Part shown: positions 34,970 through 45,256 of the stretch, piece by piece
Position numbering within the stretch: the stretch's first letter is position 1
Layout of the letters: each line of letters starts with the position of its first letter
From: Mycobacteriaceae bacterium
GTDB taxonomy: Bacteria; Actinomycetota; Actinomycetes; Mycobacteriales; Mycobacteriaceae
DNA: 64,000 nucleotides
Direction: 5' to 3'
Assembly (NCBI GenBank): GCA_019245755.1
Contig: JAFARC010000033.1
Location: 22,601-86,600, forward strand
The notes under the pieces: model-generated
Database searches by the model: none
Told to the model about the DNA's origin: nothing
What the model saw: the letters and a program-made list of their open reading frames with translations, nothing else
Position numbers and translations under genes: made by a program

Positions 34970-35092
34970 ATGAATACCAGCGGCAACTGCTTCGATCATC
35001 TCCTCGATCACTGGCTACACGGGCATGACGGCGGCGATCACGTCGACGACCACTTCGGACACGTGTACGCACACGTCTTCCACCACGTGTAG
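34970..35092 (+). CDS. 40-residue His/Asp-rich small protein
   Basis: An ATG at 34970 follows a near-perfect AAAAGGGAGG (34953-34962) by seven bases. The 40 codons encode MNTSGNCFDHLLDHWLHGHD and then GGDHVDDHFGHVYAHVFHHV, ending TAG at 35092. Ten of 40 residues are His (10, 14, 17, 19, 24, 28, 31, 35, 38, 39), six are Asp, and one is Cys. The His spacing of 3-4 residues would place many on one or two faces of a helix, as in Zn/Ni/Cu-binding peptides. I know no family for it. The strong ribosome site and biased composition argue for a real gene; metal binding is inference. Confidence 0.6.
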   Translation: MNTSGNCFDHLLDHWLHGHDGGDHVDDHFGHVYAHVFHHV

Positions 35093-35120
35093 GCAGCAGG
35101 TTCAGTTCTGTCGCAGGCCT

Positions 35121-35711
35121 TCACCACACACCGGGCAGCAAACGACGACGGGTGCCGGCGAAGCGCCGGTAGTCGTCGCCGAGTTGCGCGACTAGGGCAC
35201 GTTCCTCGGATCGGATGCGCACGATCAGCCCAACTGTCGGCAGCAGCAGCATTGCTGCCAGGGCCGCCCAGTTGGTCAACGCCAGGCCCAGACCGACGTT
35301 GTACATGATGAGCCCGGTATATGAGGGATGGCGCACCCAGCGGTACGGGCCACTGTCGACGACGGTGTGATTGCGGTGGACCCGGACATCGACGGTGAAG
35401 AATCGGCCCAATGTGAGGATTGACCAGTCGCGAATGAAGATGCCGGCAGCCATCAACCCGACACCTACTCCGAAGGCCGGCCAGATCCCGACGACAAAGT
35501 CCGCCCGGTGCCACTGCGCCAGCCCGAAGGTGACAATCTGGCCTCCCACCTCGCAAACGTTGACCATTAGGACACCACCGCGCTCGGCCCTGGTGCCGTT
35601 GCGGTTCATCCGGCTGCGAAATTGCGTCGCCCACTCCCCTAGACAGAACAGGCCGAACAGCACCCAGAATGCGATGTTTGGCCCTGTCATCAGGTACGGC
35701 GGTGTAGGCAT
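35121..35711 (-). CDS. Isoprenylcysteine carboxyl methyltransferase-like membrane protein
   Basis: A 196-residue protein with about five hydrophobic helices. The C-terminal GPYRWVRHPSYTGLI and RIRSEERALVAQLGDDYRRF are the SAM-binding signature of the ICMT/phospholipid methyltransferase superfamily. It should methylate a lipid or small hydrophobic molecule at the membrane. The bacterial substrate is usually unknown, since prenyl-Cys proteins are absent. It is convergent with the His-rich gene. Confidence 0.85.
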   Translation of the reverse strand: MPTPPYLMTGPNIAFWVLFGLFCLGEWATQFRSRMNRNGTRAERGGVLMVNVCEVGGQIVTFGLAQWHRADFVVGIWPAFGVGVGLMAAGIFIRDWSILTLGRFFTVDVRVHRNHTVVDSGPYRWVRHPSYTGLIMYNVGLGLALTNWAALAAMLLLPTVGLIVRIRSEERALVAQLGDDYRRFAGTRRRLLPGVW

Positions 35712-35896
35712 GTCGATAGGTATAGCACCGTGCAGTTGTACTCGCGCTGGCTTGCTGCAAGCGTTGCTCCGATCGGGCGGTGGCCCTACGGCGCCGACAG
35801 GTTTCTGCCAGCAATCGCCAACCGTTCCGCCATCACTGGAGGCTAAAGTTGGGATTGCGACCAGACACAGTGGGTCGAGACAGGAGGCCGTTGAAG

Positions 35897-36211
35897 ATGG
35901 CGTTGAGGATGGCGTTGAAGATGGCGATCCTTAAAAGCCGGCTAGTGCGGGGGGCCTACGCGGCTGCATTCGCGGCGGCGGTCGTCGTCGCCCCTGCGGC
36001 CGGGCTCTCCGTAACGGCGCAGTCGCGCACCGTCGCGGACCCGTGTACGCAGGTCAACACCAACGGCTCGGTCGCGTTGCAGTGCGGGGCAGGCGCAACG
36101 CCAGGTATTGGCGGTTACGGCGGTTACGGCGGCGGCTGCACTACCCCGTACGGCACCTACCAGAACTGCATAGTTCAGCAAGGTGGTTTCCCGCCCGCGA
36201 GCCGTAGGTAA
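35897..36211 (+). CDS. Small secreted Gly/Tyr/Cys protein
   Basis: A 104-residue product. AGGAGG lies nine bases before the first of three in-frame ATGs (35897, 35909, 35921) created by a 12-bp repeat, giving MALRMALKMAILK. A signal peptide (AYAAAFAAAVVVAPAAGLSVTAQS) follows. The mature part has four Cys (DPCTQ, LQCGA, GGCTTPYG, QNCIVQ) and a GGYGGYGGG stretch. Function unknown; similar in style to the protein at 15492. Confidence 0.7.
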   Translation: MALRMALKMAILKSRLVRGAYAAAFAAAVVVAPAAGLSVTAQSRTVADPCTQVNTNGSVALQCGAGATPGIGGYGGYGGGCTTPYGTYQNCIVQQGGFPPASRR

Positions 36212-36261
36212 GAGCCGCTGTCGACGGCGCGATCCGCGCGGCGATGGTCCCGCGGTGGCGA

Positions 36262-36684
36262 CTAGCTCGTCAAACTGTCCCATAGCTGGCTCACGAGTGC
36301 GCGTGCGGTGTCGGCGGCATCCTCACAGTGTTTGTGCACGTTGATTTCAATCGACTTCCCGACGGCCAGTTTGGCGAGGTTCTTTGCTACGACCCAGTTC
36401 TTGAGGTACCGCGCCGCTACCGCCTCGCCGACCTTCGGAAAGATGTCTTCCGCCAGGGTGCATATCGCACTCCTGAACCCGGTCCAAGCGCTTTCTGGCG
36501 GTGCCGTTGGCGGTAACTCCCATTGGCTACTCCCCGACGGTGCCGAATACCACTCCTGCGTGCTCAGGAACTGCTGCATATCGTCAGTGAGCTCGGGTGG
36601 CGACCAGAGGTCGGCGGATGCCACACCGCAGCCGAAGAACGCCGCCATGAACAGGATCGCCACCGAGATCGCAACCGTACGCAT
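36262..36684 (-). CDS. Secreted hypothetical protein
   Basis: A 140-residue product with a signal peptide (MRTVAISVAILFMAAFFGCGVASA-DLW; a Cys in the core gives only a weak lipobox). The mature part is mostly helical with two Cys (SAICTLAED, HKHCEDAA) and Lys-rich KNLAKLAVGKS. No family recognised. Start: TTG-TTG-ATG in frame; the ATG at 36684 with AGGGG upstream is preferred. Confidence 0.65.
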   Translation of the reverse strand: MRTVAISVAILFMAAFFGCGVASADLWSPPELTDDMQQFLSTQEWYSAPSGSSQWELPPTAPPESAWTGFRSAICTLAEDIFPKVGEAVAARYLKNWVVAKNLAKLAVGKSIEINVHKHCEDAADTARALVSQLWDSLTS

Positions 36685-36845
36685 CAACAACCCCTGTTTG
36701 CCGGAGTCTCACCGATGAGTGAATCCGAGGTCGGTAGATTCACACAGCCACGCGCGGCGACGCGAGAGTAGGCAACTACTCGAGGTTCGTGTCAGCCGCG
36801 TCGGCCGGCGACGATCCTGGCGTGGAACGCCCACCGCAGAAACGG

Positions 36846-36930
36846 TGCGGGCGGAGGGACTCGAACCCTCACGCTCTCACGAGCACCGGCACCTAAAGCC
36901 GGCATGTCTGCCTGATTCCATCACGCCCGC
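36846..36930 (-). tRNA. tRNA-Leu (anticodon TAG)
   Basis: An 85-nt class II tRNA. Acceptor GCGGGCG/CGCCCGC, anticodon stem CCGGC with loop TTTAGGT (anticodon TAG), a long variable arm typical of Leu, and T-arm GAGGG-TTCGAGT-CCCTC. No encoded CCA. It stands alone between a secreted-protein gene and lprD. Confidence 0.96.
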
Positions 36931-37022
36931 GGCCTGGCGATCCTACCGCTATCGGTCCGGGATTAGCCGCGCGACTGACGGCGTGCGTGAGCGAAAGACC
37001 CGTGTCGCGGTACCGTCGTGAG

Positions 37023-37466
37023 GTGCCCACTACCCGGCGTCGGAGCCAGGATGGTCTTGGCACGGGCGCTCATCGCCGGCCCGCGCTCATCGCGTTGGTC
37101 GTGTTCACCGCGCTCGCGTGTCTGGCACTGGGCTGGTGGCAGTGGCAGCGCTTCGAGTCGGCAACCGGCACCGGCCAGAACCTGGGGTACGCGCTGCAGT
37201 GGCCGCTGTTCGCCGCGTTCGTGGTCTACGCGTACCGCAAGTTCGTCCGGTACGAGCAGGAGCCACCGCCGCCCCACAAACCCGGCGCGCTCACTGAGAT
37301 CCCGGCCGGCTTGCTGCCCGAACGCCCGTCGGCTGATGTCCCCGAGCCCGAGGATCCCGCGCTGCGCGAGTACAACGCCTACCTCGCCGAACTCGCCAAA
37401 CTCGCCGAACTCGCCGAACTCGCCAAAAAGGACAGTCCCCCGGACCACGACAGGACCACGGCATGA
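37023..37466 (+). CDS. lprD: LprD-type membrane-anchored protein
   Basis: A 147-residue product similar throughout to M. tuberculosis Rv1343c (LprD): LALGWWQWQRFES, NLGYALQWPLFAAFVVYAYRKFVRYE, IPAGLLPERP and LREYNAYLAELAK. Two hydrophobic segments; the Cys in TALACLALG gives only a weak lipobox, so lipidation is doubtful. The GTG at 37023 matches the homologue start. The C-terminus is lengthened by a 9-bp repeat. The stop overlaps the DUF3817 gene (ATGA). Function unknown. Confidence 0.85.
   Translation: MPTTRRRSQDGLGTGAHRRPALIALVVFTALACLALGWWQWQRFESATGTGQNLGYALQWPLFAAFVVYAYRKFVRYEQEPPPPHKPGALTEIPAGLLPERPSADVPEPEDPALREYNAYLAELAKLAELAELAKKDSPPDHDRTTA
37383..37427 (+). repeat. 9-bp tandem repeat, five copies, in lprD
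   Basis: CTCGCC(G/A)AA repeated five times, encoding alternating LAE/LAK units. The M. tuberculosis homologue, as I recall it, has only about one such unit. A slippage-prone site that could vary in copy number. Confidence 0.75.
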
Positions 37467-37810
37467 GCCCGGAAACCGCCCCGGTCACCACCCAGCCCAC
37501 GCCCAAGATTCGCGCCGCGCTGCTGGCGTACCGGGTGATGGCGTGGGCGACCGGCATCTGGCTGATCGCGCTGTGCTACGAGATCGTCGTGCACTATGTG
37601 GTCAAGGTGGATAACCCGCCGACCTGGATCGGCGTGGTGCACGGCTGGGTGTACTTCGCGTATTTGCTGGCGACGCTGAACCTGGCGGTGCGGGTGCGGT
37701 GGCCGATCCTGAAGACGGTCGGCACGCTGCTGGCCGGCACGATCCCGCTGCTGGGCGTCATCGTCGAGCACTACCGCACCAGGGAACTAAAGGCCCGGTT
37801 CAGTTTGTGA
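37463..37810 (+). CDS. DUF3817 integral membrane protein (Rv1342c-like)
   Basis: A 115-residue protein with three predicted TM helices (YRVMAWATGIWLIALC; HGWVYFAYLLATLNLAV; TLLAGTIPLLGVIVEH). DUF3817 members are small membrane proteins of unknown role common in actinobacteria. Its ATG overlaps the lprD stop by 4 bp. Convergent with rdgB. Confidence 0.88.
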   Translation: MSPETAPVTTQPTPKIRAALLAYRVMAWATGIWLIALCYEIVVHYVVKVDNPPTWIGVVHGWVYFAYLLATLNLAVRVRWPILKTVGTLLAGTIPLLGVIVEHYRTRELKARFSL

Positions 37811-37824
37811 TCGCCTTGCGTATT

Positions 37825-38427
37825 TTATTTAACGATCCGGCGTAGCGACGGCATCAACTGCGCCAGGGCACGTCCCCGATGGGACATCGCATCTTTTTCT
37901 GCGGGGCTCAGCTGCGCGGCCGTGCGATCCATGCCCTCGGGGACGAACAGCGGGTCATAGCCGAATCCGCCGTCACCGCTGGGTGCCCCGGCGATCGAAC
38001 CGGGCCACTGGCCGCGCACCACGGTCTGAAAGTCGGCGGTCACCAGCGCGCAGGCGGACACGAACGCCGCCCCCCGCCGTTGCGACGGCACGTCATGCAG
38101 CTGCGCCAGCAACAACGCATTGTTGGCGGCGTCGTCGCCGTGGCGCCCGGCCCACCGCGCGGACAGCACACCGGGCATCCCGTTGAGCGCGTCGACGGCG
38201 AGGCCCGAGTCGTCGGCGACCGAGGCCAGCCCGGTGGCGGCGAACGCTTCGCGGGCCTTGGCCAGCGCATTGTCTTCGAAGGTCGCTCCGGTCTCCGGCG
38301 ACTCTTCGAACGGCTCTACGTCGTCGAGGCAGACCAGTGCGATGTCCGGCAGCCCGGCCGCGTCGAGCATCCGCCGCATCTCCGCCATCTTTTTGCGGTT
38401 GCGGCTGGCCACCAGCAGCCGCGTCAA
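37825..38427 (-). CDS. rdgB: Non-canonical purine NTP pyrophosphatase RdgB/HAM1
   Basis: A 200-residue protein. [29 protein letters not shown] ([18 protein letters not shown]), [13 protein letters not shown] (metal-binding Asp) and [13 protein letters not shown] match HAM1 enzymes that cleave ITP/XTP to monophosphates. The TTG at 38427 overlaps the rph stop by 4 bp (TTGA). It is the last gene of a minus-strand run that starts at clpS. Confidence 0.94.
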   Translation of the reverse strand: MTRLLVASRNRKKMAEMRRMLDAAGLPDIALVCLDDVEPFEESPETGATFEDNALAKAREAFAATGLASVADDSGLAVDALNGMPGVLSARWAGRHGDDAANNALLLAQLHDVPSQRRGAAFVSACALVTADFQTVVRGQWPGSIAGAPSGDGGFGYDPLFVPEGMDRTAAQLSPAEKDAMSHRGRALAQLMPSLRRIVK

Positions 38428-39203
38428 CTACCGAAGGCCTTTTTCTGCGCGGGTCCGTCGGGAAGCACGCCGGGATACGGCTTCTCCAGTGCGGCGCGCT
38501 GTACCGCGAAGAGTTTCTCGGTGGCGGTGAGCGCCGCGTCGAGCATCTTGTCCAGCGTCGTGCGGGGGAACGTCGCGCCCTCACCGGTGCCCTGGATTTC
38601 CACCAGCGTTCCGGTGTCGGTGGCGACGACGTTCATGTCGACCTCGGCGCGCGCGTCCTCGGCGTACGGCAGGTCCACCCGCACCCGGCCGTCGACCACG
38701 CCGACGCTGACCGCGGCGATCGCACACGACAGCGGTCGCGGGTCGGAGAGCCTGCCGGCGGCGGCCAGGTATGTCACGGCGTCGGCGAGTGCGACGTAGG
38801 CTCCGGTGATCGCCGCGGTGCGGGTGCCGCCGTCGGCCTGCAGGACGTCGCAGTCGATGGCGATGGTGTTTTCGCCCAGCGCGGCCAGGTCGATGCAGGC
38901 TCGCAGCGACCGCCCGACCAGCCGGCTGATCTCCTGGGTGCGGCCGCCGATGCGGCCCTTCACGGATTCGCGGTCGGAGCGCTCGTGGGTGGCGGCGGGC
39001 AGCATCGCGTATTCGGCGGTGAGCCATCCGGTGCCGCTGCCTTTGCGCCAGCGCGGCACGCCGTCGATGACGCTGGCGGTGCACATGACGCGGGTCTGGC
39101 CGAATTCCACTAGCACCGAGCCGGCGGGGTGCGAGGTGAATCCGCGGGTTATGGTGACCGGGCGCAGCTCGTCGTCGAGGCGGCCGTCTTCTCGACTCGA
39201 CAC
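38424..39203 (-). CDS. rph: Ribonuclease PH
   Basis: A 259-residue phosphorolytic 3'-5' exoribonuclease that trims tRNA 3' ends. Family signatures: [60 protein letters not shown] and [11 protein letters not shown]. The GTG at 39203 matches the usual N-terminus; the longer open frame upstream is not coding-like. It overlaps rdgB. Confidence 0.96.
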   Translation of the reverse strand: MSSREDGRLDDELRPVTITRGFTSHPAGSVLVEFGQTRVMCTASVIDGVPRWRKGSGTGWLTAEYAMLPAATHERSDRESVKGRIGGRTQEISRLVGRSLRACIDLAALGENTIAIDCDVLQADGGTRTAAITGAYVALADAVTYLAAAGRLSDPRPLSCAIAAVSVGVVDGRVRVDLPYAEDARAEVDMNVVATDTGTLVEIQGTGEGATFPRTTLDKMLDAALTATEKLFAVQRAALEKPYPGVLPDGPAQKKAFGS

Positions 39204-39223
39204 GTCATCAACCTTAATGGCCC

Positions 39224-39997
39224 TTAATGGCCGAGGTCGACGGTCTCCTGGCACACCACCGCGCGCACCGGCCCGTCGAAGGCCGCCTTGGCCTCGGTGA
39301 TGACGTCCTCGCGGGATGTCCACGGCGGGATGTGGGTGAGCAGCAGCTCACCCACTCCGGCCTTGGTGGCGATCTGGCCGGCCTCGGTGCCCGACAGGTG
39401 CAGGTTCTCCGGACGCTCGCCGGGGGCGTGGGTCCAGGAGGCCTCGCACAGGAACACGTCGGCGCCGCGGGCGAGGTCGACCACCGCGTCGCACATGCCG
39501 GTGTCACCGCTGAATGCCAGCACCGCACCGGAGGGGTCGGTGATTCGCATTCCGTAGGCTTCGGTGGGATGGGCCACCGCCCGCGGCAGCACGGTCAGCG
39601 ATCCGAACTCCACTGCCTGGCCGTCACCCCAGTGCCGCACGTCGAAGATGTCGGAGAAGTCGTCGAGCTCCCCGCCGAACGGCGACGATGCCTGGGCCAG
39701 CCGCGACCAGGTGTCGCTGGGCCCGTACATCAGTGCCTTGTCCGCGGGCGCATTGGGGTGGTAGCGGCGCCACACGAACAGCGCGGGCAGGTCGATGCAG
39801 TGGTCGGCGTGCAGATGGCTCAGCAGCACGTGCACGGAGCTGGGGTCGGCGTGGCGCTGCAGCGAGCCCAGCACACCGTTGCCGAAGTCGATGACCAGCG
39901 GCGGGGCGCCCGGCGCGGTCAGCAGGTAGCCGGACGCTGGCGAATCAGGTCCGGTGACGCTGCCGGAGCAGCCGAGCACGGTGATTCGCACAGTCAC
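39224..39997 (-). CDS. MBL-fold cyclic-nucleotide phosphodiesterase (Rv1339-like)
   Basis: A metallo-beta-lactamase fold protein with [12 protein letters not shown] (metal ligands), [20 protein letters not shown] and [11 protein letters not shown]. It matches M. tuberculosis Rv1339 along its length, reported as an atypical class II phosphodiesterase acting on cAMP. The GTG at 39997 is used. A TTG at 40042 would add 15 residues, and the annotated M. tuberculosis protein has a similar N-terminal extension, so the start is open. It lies between murI and rph. Confidence 0.88.
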   Translation of the reverse strand: MTVRITVLGCSGSVTGPDSPASGYLLTAPGAPPLVIDFGNGVLGSLQRHADPSSVHVLLSHLHADHCIDLPALFVWRRYHPNAPADKALMYGPSDTWSRLAQASSPFGGELDDFSDIFDVRHWGDGQAVEFGSLTVLPRAVAHPTEAYGMRITDPSGAVLAFSGDTGMCDAVVDLARGADVFLCEASWTHAPGERPENLHLSGTEAGQIATKAGVGELLLTHIPPWTSREDVITEAKAAFDGPVRAVVCQETVDLGH

Positions 39998-40055
39998 TAG
40001 CTTGCCACGCCGGATGTCTGGTTGACGAAGACATCCTCGCAATCAGCGACGCGTC

Positions 40056-40876
40056 TCATGATTGGACGTGAACGTGAGGCCGGACGGGCCGGATGCCGTC
40101 GAGCGCGGGGCCGAGGAATCGGGCCGCGAGGCGGGTGAACGCCTCCGGATCGCCGGTCGCCTCGAACACCCGGGTCGCCGGCGGCGCGCGGTGCGGCCGC
40201 AGCAAATCCTGTTCGGTCAGCACCCGCACGAGGTCTTTCGCGGTCTCCTCGGCGCTGGATACCAGCGTGACCGTCTCGCCCATCGCCAGCTGGATCAGCC
40301 CGGACAGCAGCGGGTAGTGGGTGCAGCCCAGCACCAGCGTGTCCACTCCGGCGTGCTGCAGCGGCTCCAGATAGCCCTGGGCCAGGCCCAGCACCTGGCG
40401 GCCGCTGGTGACGCCGCGCTCGACGAAGTCGACGAACCGCGGGCATGCCACCCCGGTGATGACGGTGTCGCGGGCGGCGGCGAACGCATCCTGGTAGGCG
40501 CGGGACGCGATGGTGGCCTGGGTGCCGATCACGCCGATGCGCCCGTTGTGGGTGGCGGCTACGGCGCGGCGCACCGCGGGCAGGATCACCTCGACGACGG
40601 GCACCGGGGCGTAGCGCTCGCGGGCGTCTCGCAGGCAGGCCGACGACGCGCTGTTGCAGGCGATCACCAGCGCCTTGACGCCGCGGGCGACGAGGTCGTC
40701 GCCGAGGGCCAGCGCGTGAGCCCGGATCTGGGGGATGGTCAGCGGGCCGTACGGGCCGTTGGCGGTGTCGCCGACGTAGATGATGTCCTCGTCGGGCAGC
40801 TGGTCGATGATCGCGCGGGCGACGGTTAGCCCTCCGACGCCGGAGTCGAACACCCCGAGGGGCGCGAAATTTGAAG

Positions 40877-40880
<4 letters not shown>
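40056..40880 (-). CDS. murI: Glutamate racemase
   Basis: A 274-residue cofactor-independent racemase. [16 protein letters not shown], the first catalytic Cys in [10 protein letters not shown] (about residue 75), and the second in [13 protein letters not shown] (about 185) are present. It provides D-glutamate for peptidoglycan. GTG at 40880 overlaps the rhomboid stop by 4 bp (GTGA). The open frame upstream is the rhomboid gene in another frame. Confidence 0.96.
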
Positions 40881-42480
<1,600 letters not shown>

Positions 42481-42762
42481 CTACCCGCCCGCGACGGCCG
42501 GCAGGATGGTCACGGTGTCGCCGTCGGAGATCTCGGTGCCCAGCCCGCCGGAGAACCGCACGTCCTCGTCGTTGACGTAGACGTTGACGAAGCGGTGCAG
42601 CTTGCCGGGAGAAGACTCGTCGATCAGTCGCTCGGAGATCCCCGAGTAGTTGGACTCCAGGTCCGAGATCACCGCCCCCAACGTGTCTCCGGTCGCGGTG
42701 ACGCGCTTCTGGCCGCCGGTGTGCGTGCGCAGGATCGTCGGTATTGCCACGTTGACGGTCAT
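42481..42762 (-). CDS. cysO: Sulfur carrier protein CysO
   Basis: A 93-residue ubiquitin-fold protein ending in the exposed Gly-Gly (ILPAVAGG) that is thiocarboxylated to carry sulfur to CysM. It resembles ThiS/MoaD. The ATG overlaps the mec stop by 4 bp. The intact GG end shows no further maturation beyond the Mec step is needed. Confidence 0.96.
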   Translation of the reverse strand: MTVNVAIPTILRTHTGGQKRVTATGDTLGAVISDLESNYSGISERLIDESSPGKLHRFVNVYVNDEDVRFSGGLGTEISDGDTVTILPAVAGG

Positions 42763-43199
42763 GGGTGTGCTCCTTGGCTGACGTTGTCGTAGTGGTCGAC
42801 GACGGTCACCGGCTCCTCGGTGACCCCGCCGTCGACGATGCGGTAACTGCGCACCTCGTGGGTGTGCGGGTCGCGGGTGGACACCAGCACATAGTGCGCG
42901 TCGGGCTCGGCCGCGTACGAGACGTCGGTGCGGCTGGGATAGGCCTCGGTGGCGGTGTGCGAGTGATAGATCACGATGGGGACCTCGTCGTTGGCGTCCA
43001 TCTGCCGCCAGACCCGAAGCTGCTCGCCGGAGTCGAACCGGTAGAACGTGGGTGAGCGCTCCGCGTTGGTCATCGCGATGTGGCGCTGCGGGCGGTCGGA
43101 GCCTTCTGGTCCCGCGATCACCCCGCAGGCCTCGTCCGGATGGTCGGCGCGGGCGTGGGCCACCATCGCGTCGATCAGGTCGGCGCGTATCACCAGCAC
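42759..43199 (-). CDS. mec: Mec, JAMM-type hydrolase releasing cysteine from CysO
   Basis: A 146-residue JAB1/MPN+ metallopeptidase. Glu early in HPDEACGVIAGPEG, and the zinc motif HSHTATEAYPSRTD with Ser and Asp. It removes cysteine from the CysO-Cys adduct. AGGAG is seven bases before the GTG at 43199, and the resulting 146 residues equal the M. tuberculosis protein. An upstream in-frame GTG at 43205 is too close to the ribosome site. Confidence 0.95.
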   Translation of the reverse strand: MLVIRADLIDAMVAHARADHPDEACGVIAGPEGSDRPQRHIAMTNAERSPTFYRFDSGEQLRVWRQMDANDEVPIVIYHSHTATEAYPSRTDVSYAAEPDAHYVLVSTRDPHTHEVRSYRIVDGGVTEEPVTVVDHYDNVSQGAHP

Positions 43200-43212
43200 C
43201 GGCACACTCCTT

Positions 43213-44283
43213 TCACGCGAACGCCCCGGGCAACACGTCACGATAGGTGGGTATTCCGGCGACCGCAGTGGCGGCCAGCACAGCGACCACGATCGCCTGG
43301 GCCAAGCATTCCGCCGCGGCCGTGCCGACGGCGGCGGTGAGCTCGGCCTCGTCGGACATCGACGCGGGCAGGCCGCCGCTGGGCGGCACCTGCACCGCCC
43401 CGGTGGCCAGCGCGAAGACGGCGTCGCCGTCCATCGGGGTGTGCGACGGCCGGATCGCCCGCGCCAGCCCGTCGTGAGCGGCGATCGCGACCCGGCGGCA
43501 CGACGACATGCTCAGCGCGGCATCGGTGGCCACTACACCGATCGTGCTGTTGAACGCGGCCGCGAACCGGTCTCGCTGGGCGACGAGCGCCCCGTACGCG
43601 GCGACCTGCGCCGGGGGCGGCGCCGTCAGGCCGAGCTGTTGGGACAGGTAGCTGGCCCACGGTAGACCGGTGGCCGGGTCGATGACGTCGCCGACGCAGT
43701 TGTTCACCACCAGCGCGCCCACGGTCACCCCGGATCCCAGCACCATCGACGCGGTTCCGATGCCGCCCTTGAGCACCCCGGCGTGTGCGCCCGCCCCGGC
43801 GCCGACGGAGCCGAGCCCGACGTCGGTTCCCGCCGATTCGGCCGCGGCGTAGCCGAACTCGGCGTCCGGCCGCAGGCACCAGTCGCCGACTGTCAGGTCG
43901 AAGACGACCGCGGCGGGGACGATGGGCACCACCTTGTCGCCGGTGCCTGCCTTAGCCGTCGTGTCGAACCGCACGCCGCGATGATGTTCTTCCAGCCACC
44001 TCATCACGCCGTCGGCGGCCGCCAGTCCGTAGGCGCTGCCGCCGGTGAGCAGCACCGCGTCGACGAGCCGCACGGTGTTGGACGGCTCGAGCAGATCGGT
44101 CTCGCGGGTGCCCGGGGCGCCGCCGCGGACGTCGACGGAGCCGACGGTGCCGGGCGGTGTCAGCACGACGGTGCTGCCGGTGGCCCAGCCGGTCTCACGG
44201 GTGGCGTCGGCGCACAGTCTGTGATGGTGGCCGACGAGGATGCCGGCGACATCGGTGATCGATCCGGTGGTGGCGGAGCTCAC
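43213..44283 (-). CDS. P1 family (S58/DmpA-like) peptidase, Rv1333 homologue
   Basis: A 356-residue Ntn-type hydrolase of the DmpA/BapA family. SITDVAGILVGHHH, LLTGGSAYGLAAADGVMRWLEE, the GALVVNNCVGDVIDP region where family members self-cleave, and C-terminal DGDAVFALATG. Members are aminopeptidases that mature by autoproteolysis. The processing residue cannot be fixed by eye. ATG overlaps the DUF2017 stop (ATGA). Confidence 0.88.
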   Translation of the reverse strand: MSSATTGSITDVAGILVGHHHRLCADATRETGWATGSTVVLTPPGTVGSVDVRGGAPGTRETDLLEPSNTVRLVDAVLLTGGSAYGLAAADGVMRWLEEHHRGVRFDTTAKAGTGDKVVPIVPAAVVFDLTVGDWCLRPDAEFGYAAAESAGTDVGLGSVGAGAGAHAGVLKGGIGTASMVLGSGVTVGALVVNNCVGDVIDPATGLPWASYLSQQLGLTAPPPAQVAAYGALVAQRDRFAAAFNSTIGVVATDAALSMSSCRRVAIAAHDGLARAIRPSHTPMDGDAVFALATGAVQVPPSGGLPASMSDEAELTAAVGTAAAECLAQAIVVAVLAATAVAGIPTYRDVLPGAFA

Positions 44284-44861
44284 CGCTTACCCATTAGCGC
44301 CACCACCAGATACTCCTGTAGCACGGTCAGCCACTGGTAGACGTCGAGGTGGCCCGCCAGCGGGTGGTCGTCGGGCAGCCGTTCGGGCCCGTCGGGACCG
44401 ATGCCGAGCATCGTGCCCAGCGCGAGCCGCACGTCGTTGACCGCGGAGATCCAGGCGTTGGCGTCGTCGGTGGTCAGTTCGAAGCGGCCGCCGCCTTGCG
44501 GGATCGTGGCCAGCAGCCGCCGGGCCGCCTGGCGCTTGGCGTCGATGATGGCCGGCTCGTGCAGGCTGCGCAGTGCGGCGTTCATGCTTTCCGTGTTGGC
44601 CGACCCGGCGGGGTGGCTGCGCTCGGATCGGTAGAAGTCCGGCAGCAGCCGGGCCATCGTGGCGTCCTCTGGGCGCCGGGAATTACCGGTCCTGATGCCG
44701 GTGATCGCCTGCAGTTCGTCTGAGGGCGCGGACGATTCGCGGTCGTCGAGCATTGACACCAGCGAGGTCACCAGGTTGCGCAGCAGCGATGCCTCGTGGT
44801 CGGCCAGCGCCGTGCGGAAGCGCGCGCCGTTCGCGGTCTCGACCCGCTTCCATTTGCGCAC
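44280..44861 (-). CDS. DUF2017 family protein (Rv1332-like)
   Basis: A 193-residue mostly helical protein. RKWKRVE, SDELQAITGI and LLPDFYR are the family blocks. It is encoded next to clpS in most actinobacteria, so a role near Clp proteolysis is plausible but unproven. GTG start 24 bp after clpS. The M. tuberculosis protein is a little longer. Confidence 0.87.
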   Translation of the reverse strand: MRKWKRVETANGARFRTALADHEASLLRNLVTSLVSMLDDRESSAPSDELQAITGIRTGNSRRPEDATMARLLPDFYRSERSHPAGSANTESMNAALRSLHEPAIIDAKRQAARRLLATIPQGGGRFELTTDDANAWISAVNDVRLALGTMLGIGPDGPERLPDDHPLAGHLDVYQWLTVLQEYLVVALMGKR

Positions 44862-44885
44862 CGTCGCGTCGTCCCCCGGGGCCGG

Positions 44886-45188
44886 TCAGCGGTCTTGCTG
44901 CAGCGTGGCCCACAGGCCCGCCGCGTGCAGCTTGGACACGTCGACTTCCATGGATTCCCGGCTGCCGGCCGACACCACGGCCTTGCCCTCGTGGTGCACC
45001 TGCAGCATCAGCTTGGTGGCGTGCGGTTCGGTGTAACCGAACAGCTTCTGGAACACATAGGACACGTAAGTCATCAGATTGACCGGGTCGTCCCACACGA
45101 TGGTGACCCACGGCGTGTCCGCGGAGTTGACCGGAGCGATGTCGCGCTCCTCGCGGGTTCCCGGCCGGGTCCGCGCTGGCGTAACCAT
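44886..45188 (-). CDS. clpS: ATP-dependent Clp protease adaptor ClpS
   Basis: A 100-residue adaptor. [20 protein letters not shown] (N-degron pocket with Asp-Asp/Asn), [16 protein letters not shown] and the C-terminal helix match ClpS. It delivers N-end-rule substrates to ClpC1. First gene of the long minus-strand run to rdgB; divergent from pncB with 68 bp between, which must hold both promoters. Confidence 0.95.
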   Translation of the reverse strand: MVTPARTRPGTREERDIAPVNSADTPWVTIVWDDPVNLMTYVSYVFQKLFGYTEPHATKLMLQVHHEGKAVVSAGSRESMEVDVSKLHAAGLWATLQQDR

Positions 45189-45256
45189 GTGCCAAGGATA
45201 CCGAGCACCCCCGACAGATCGCCGCCACCCGCCACAAAGCCCGATACCGTTACCCT

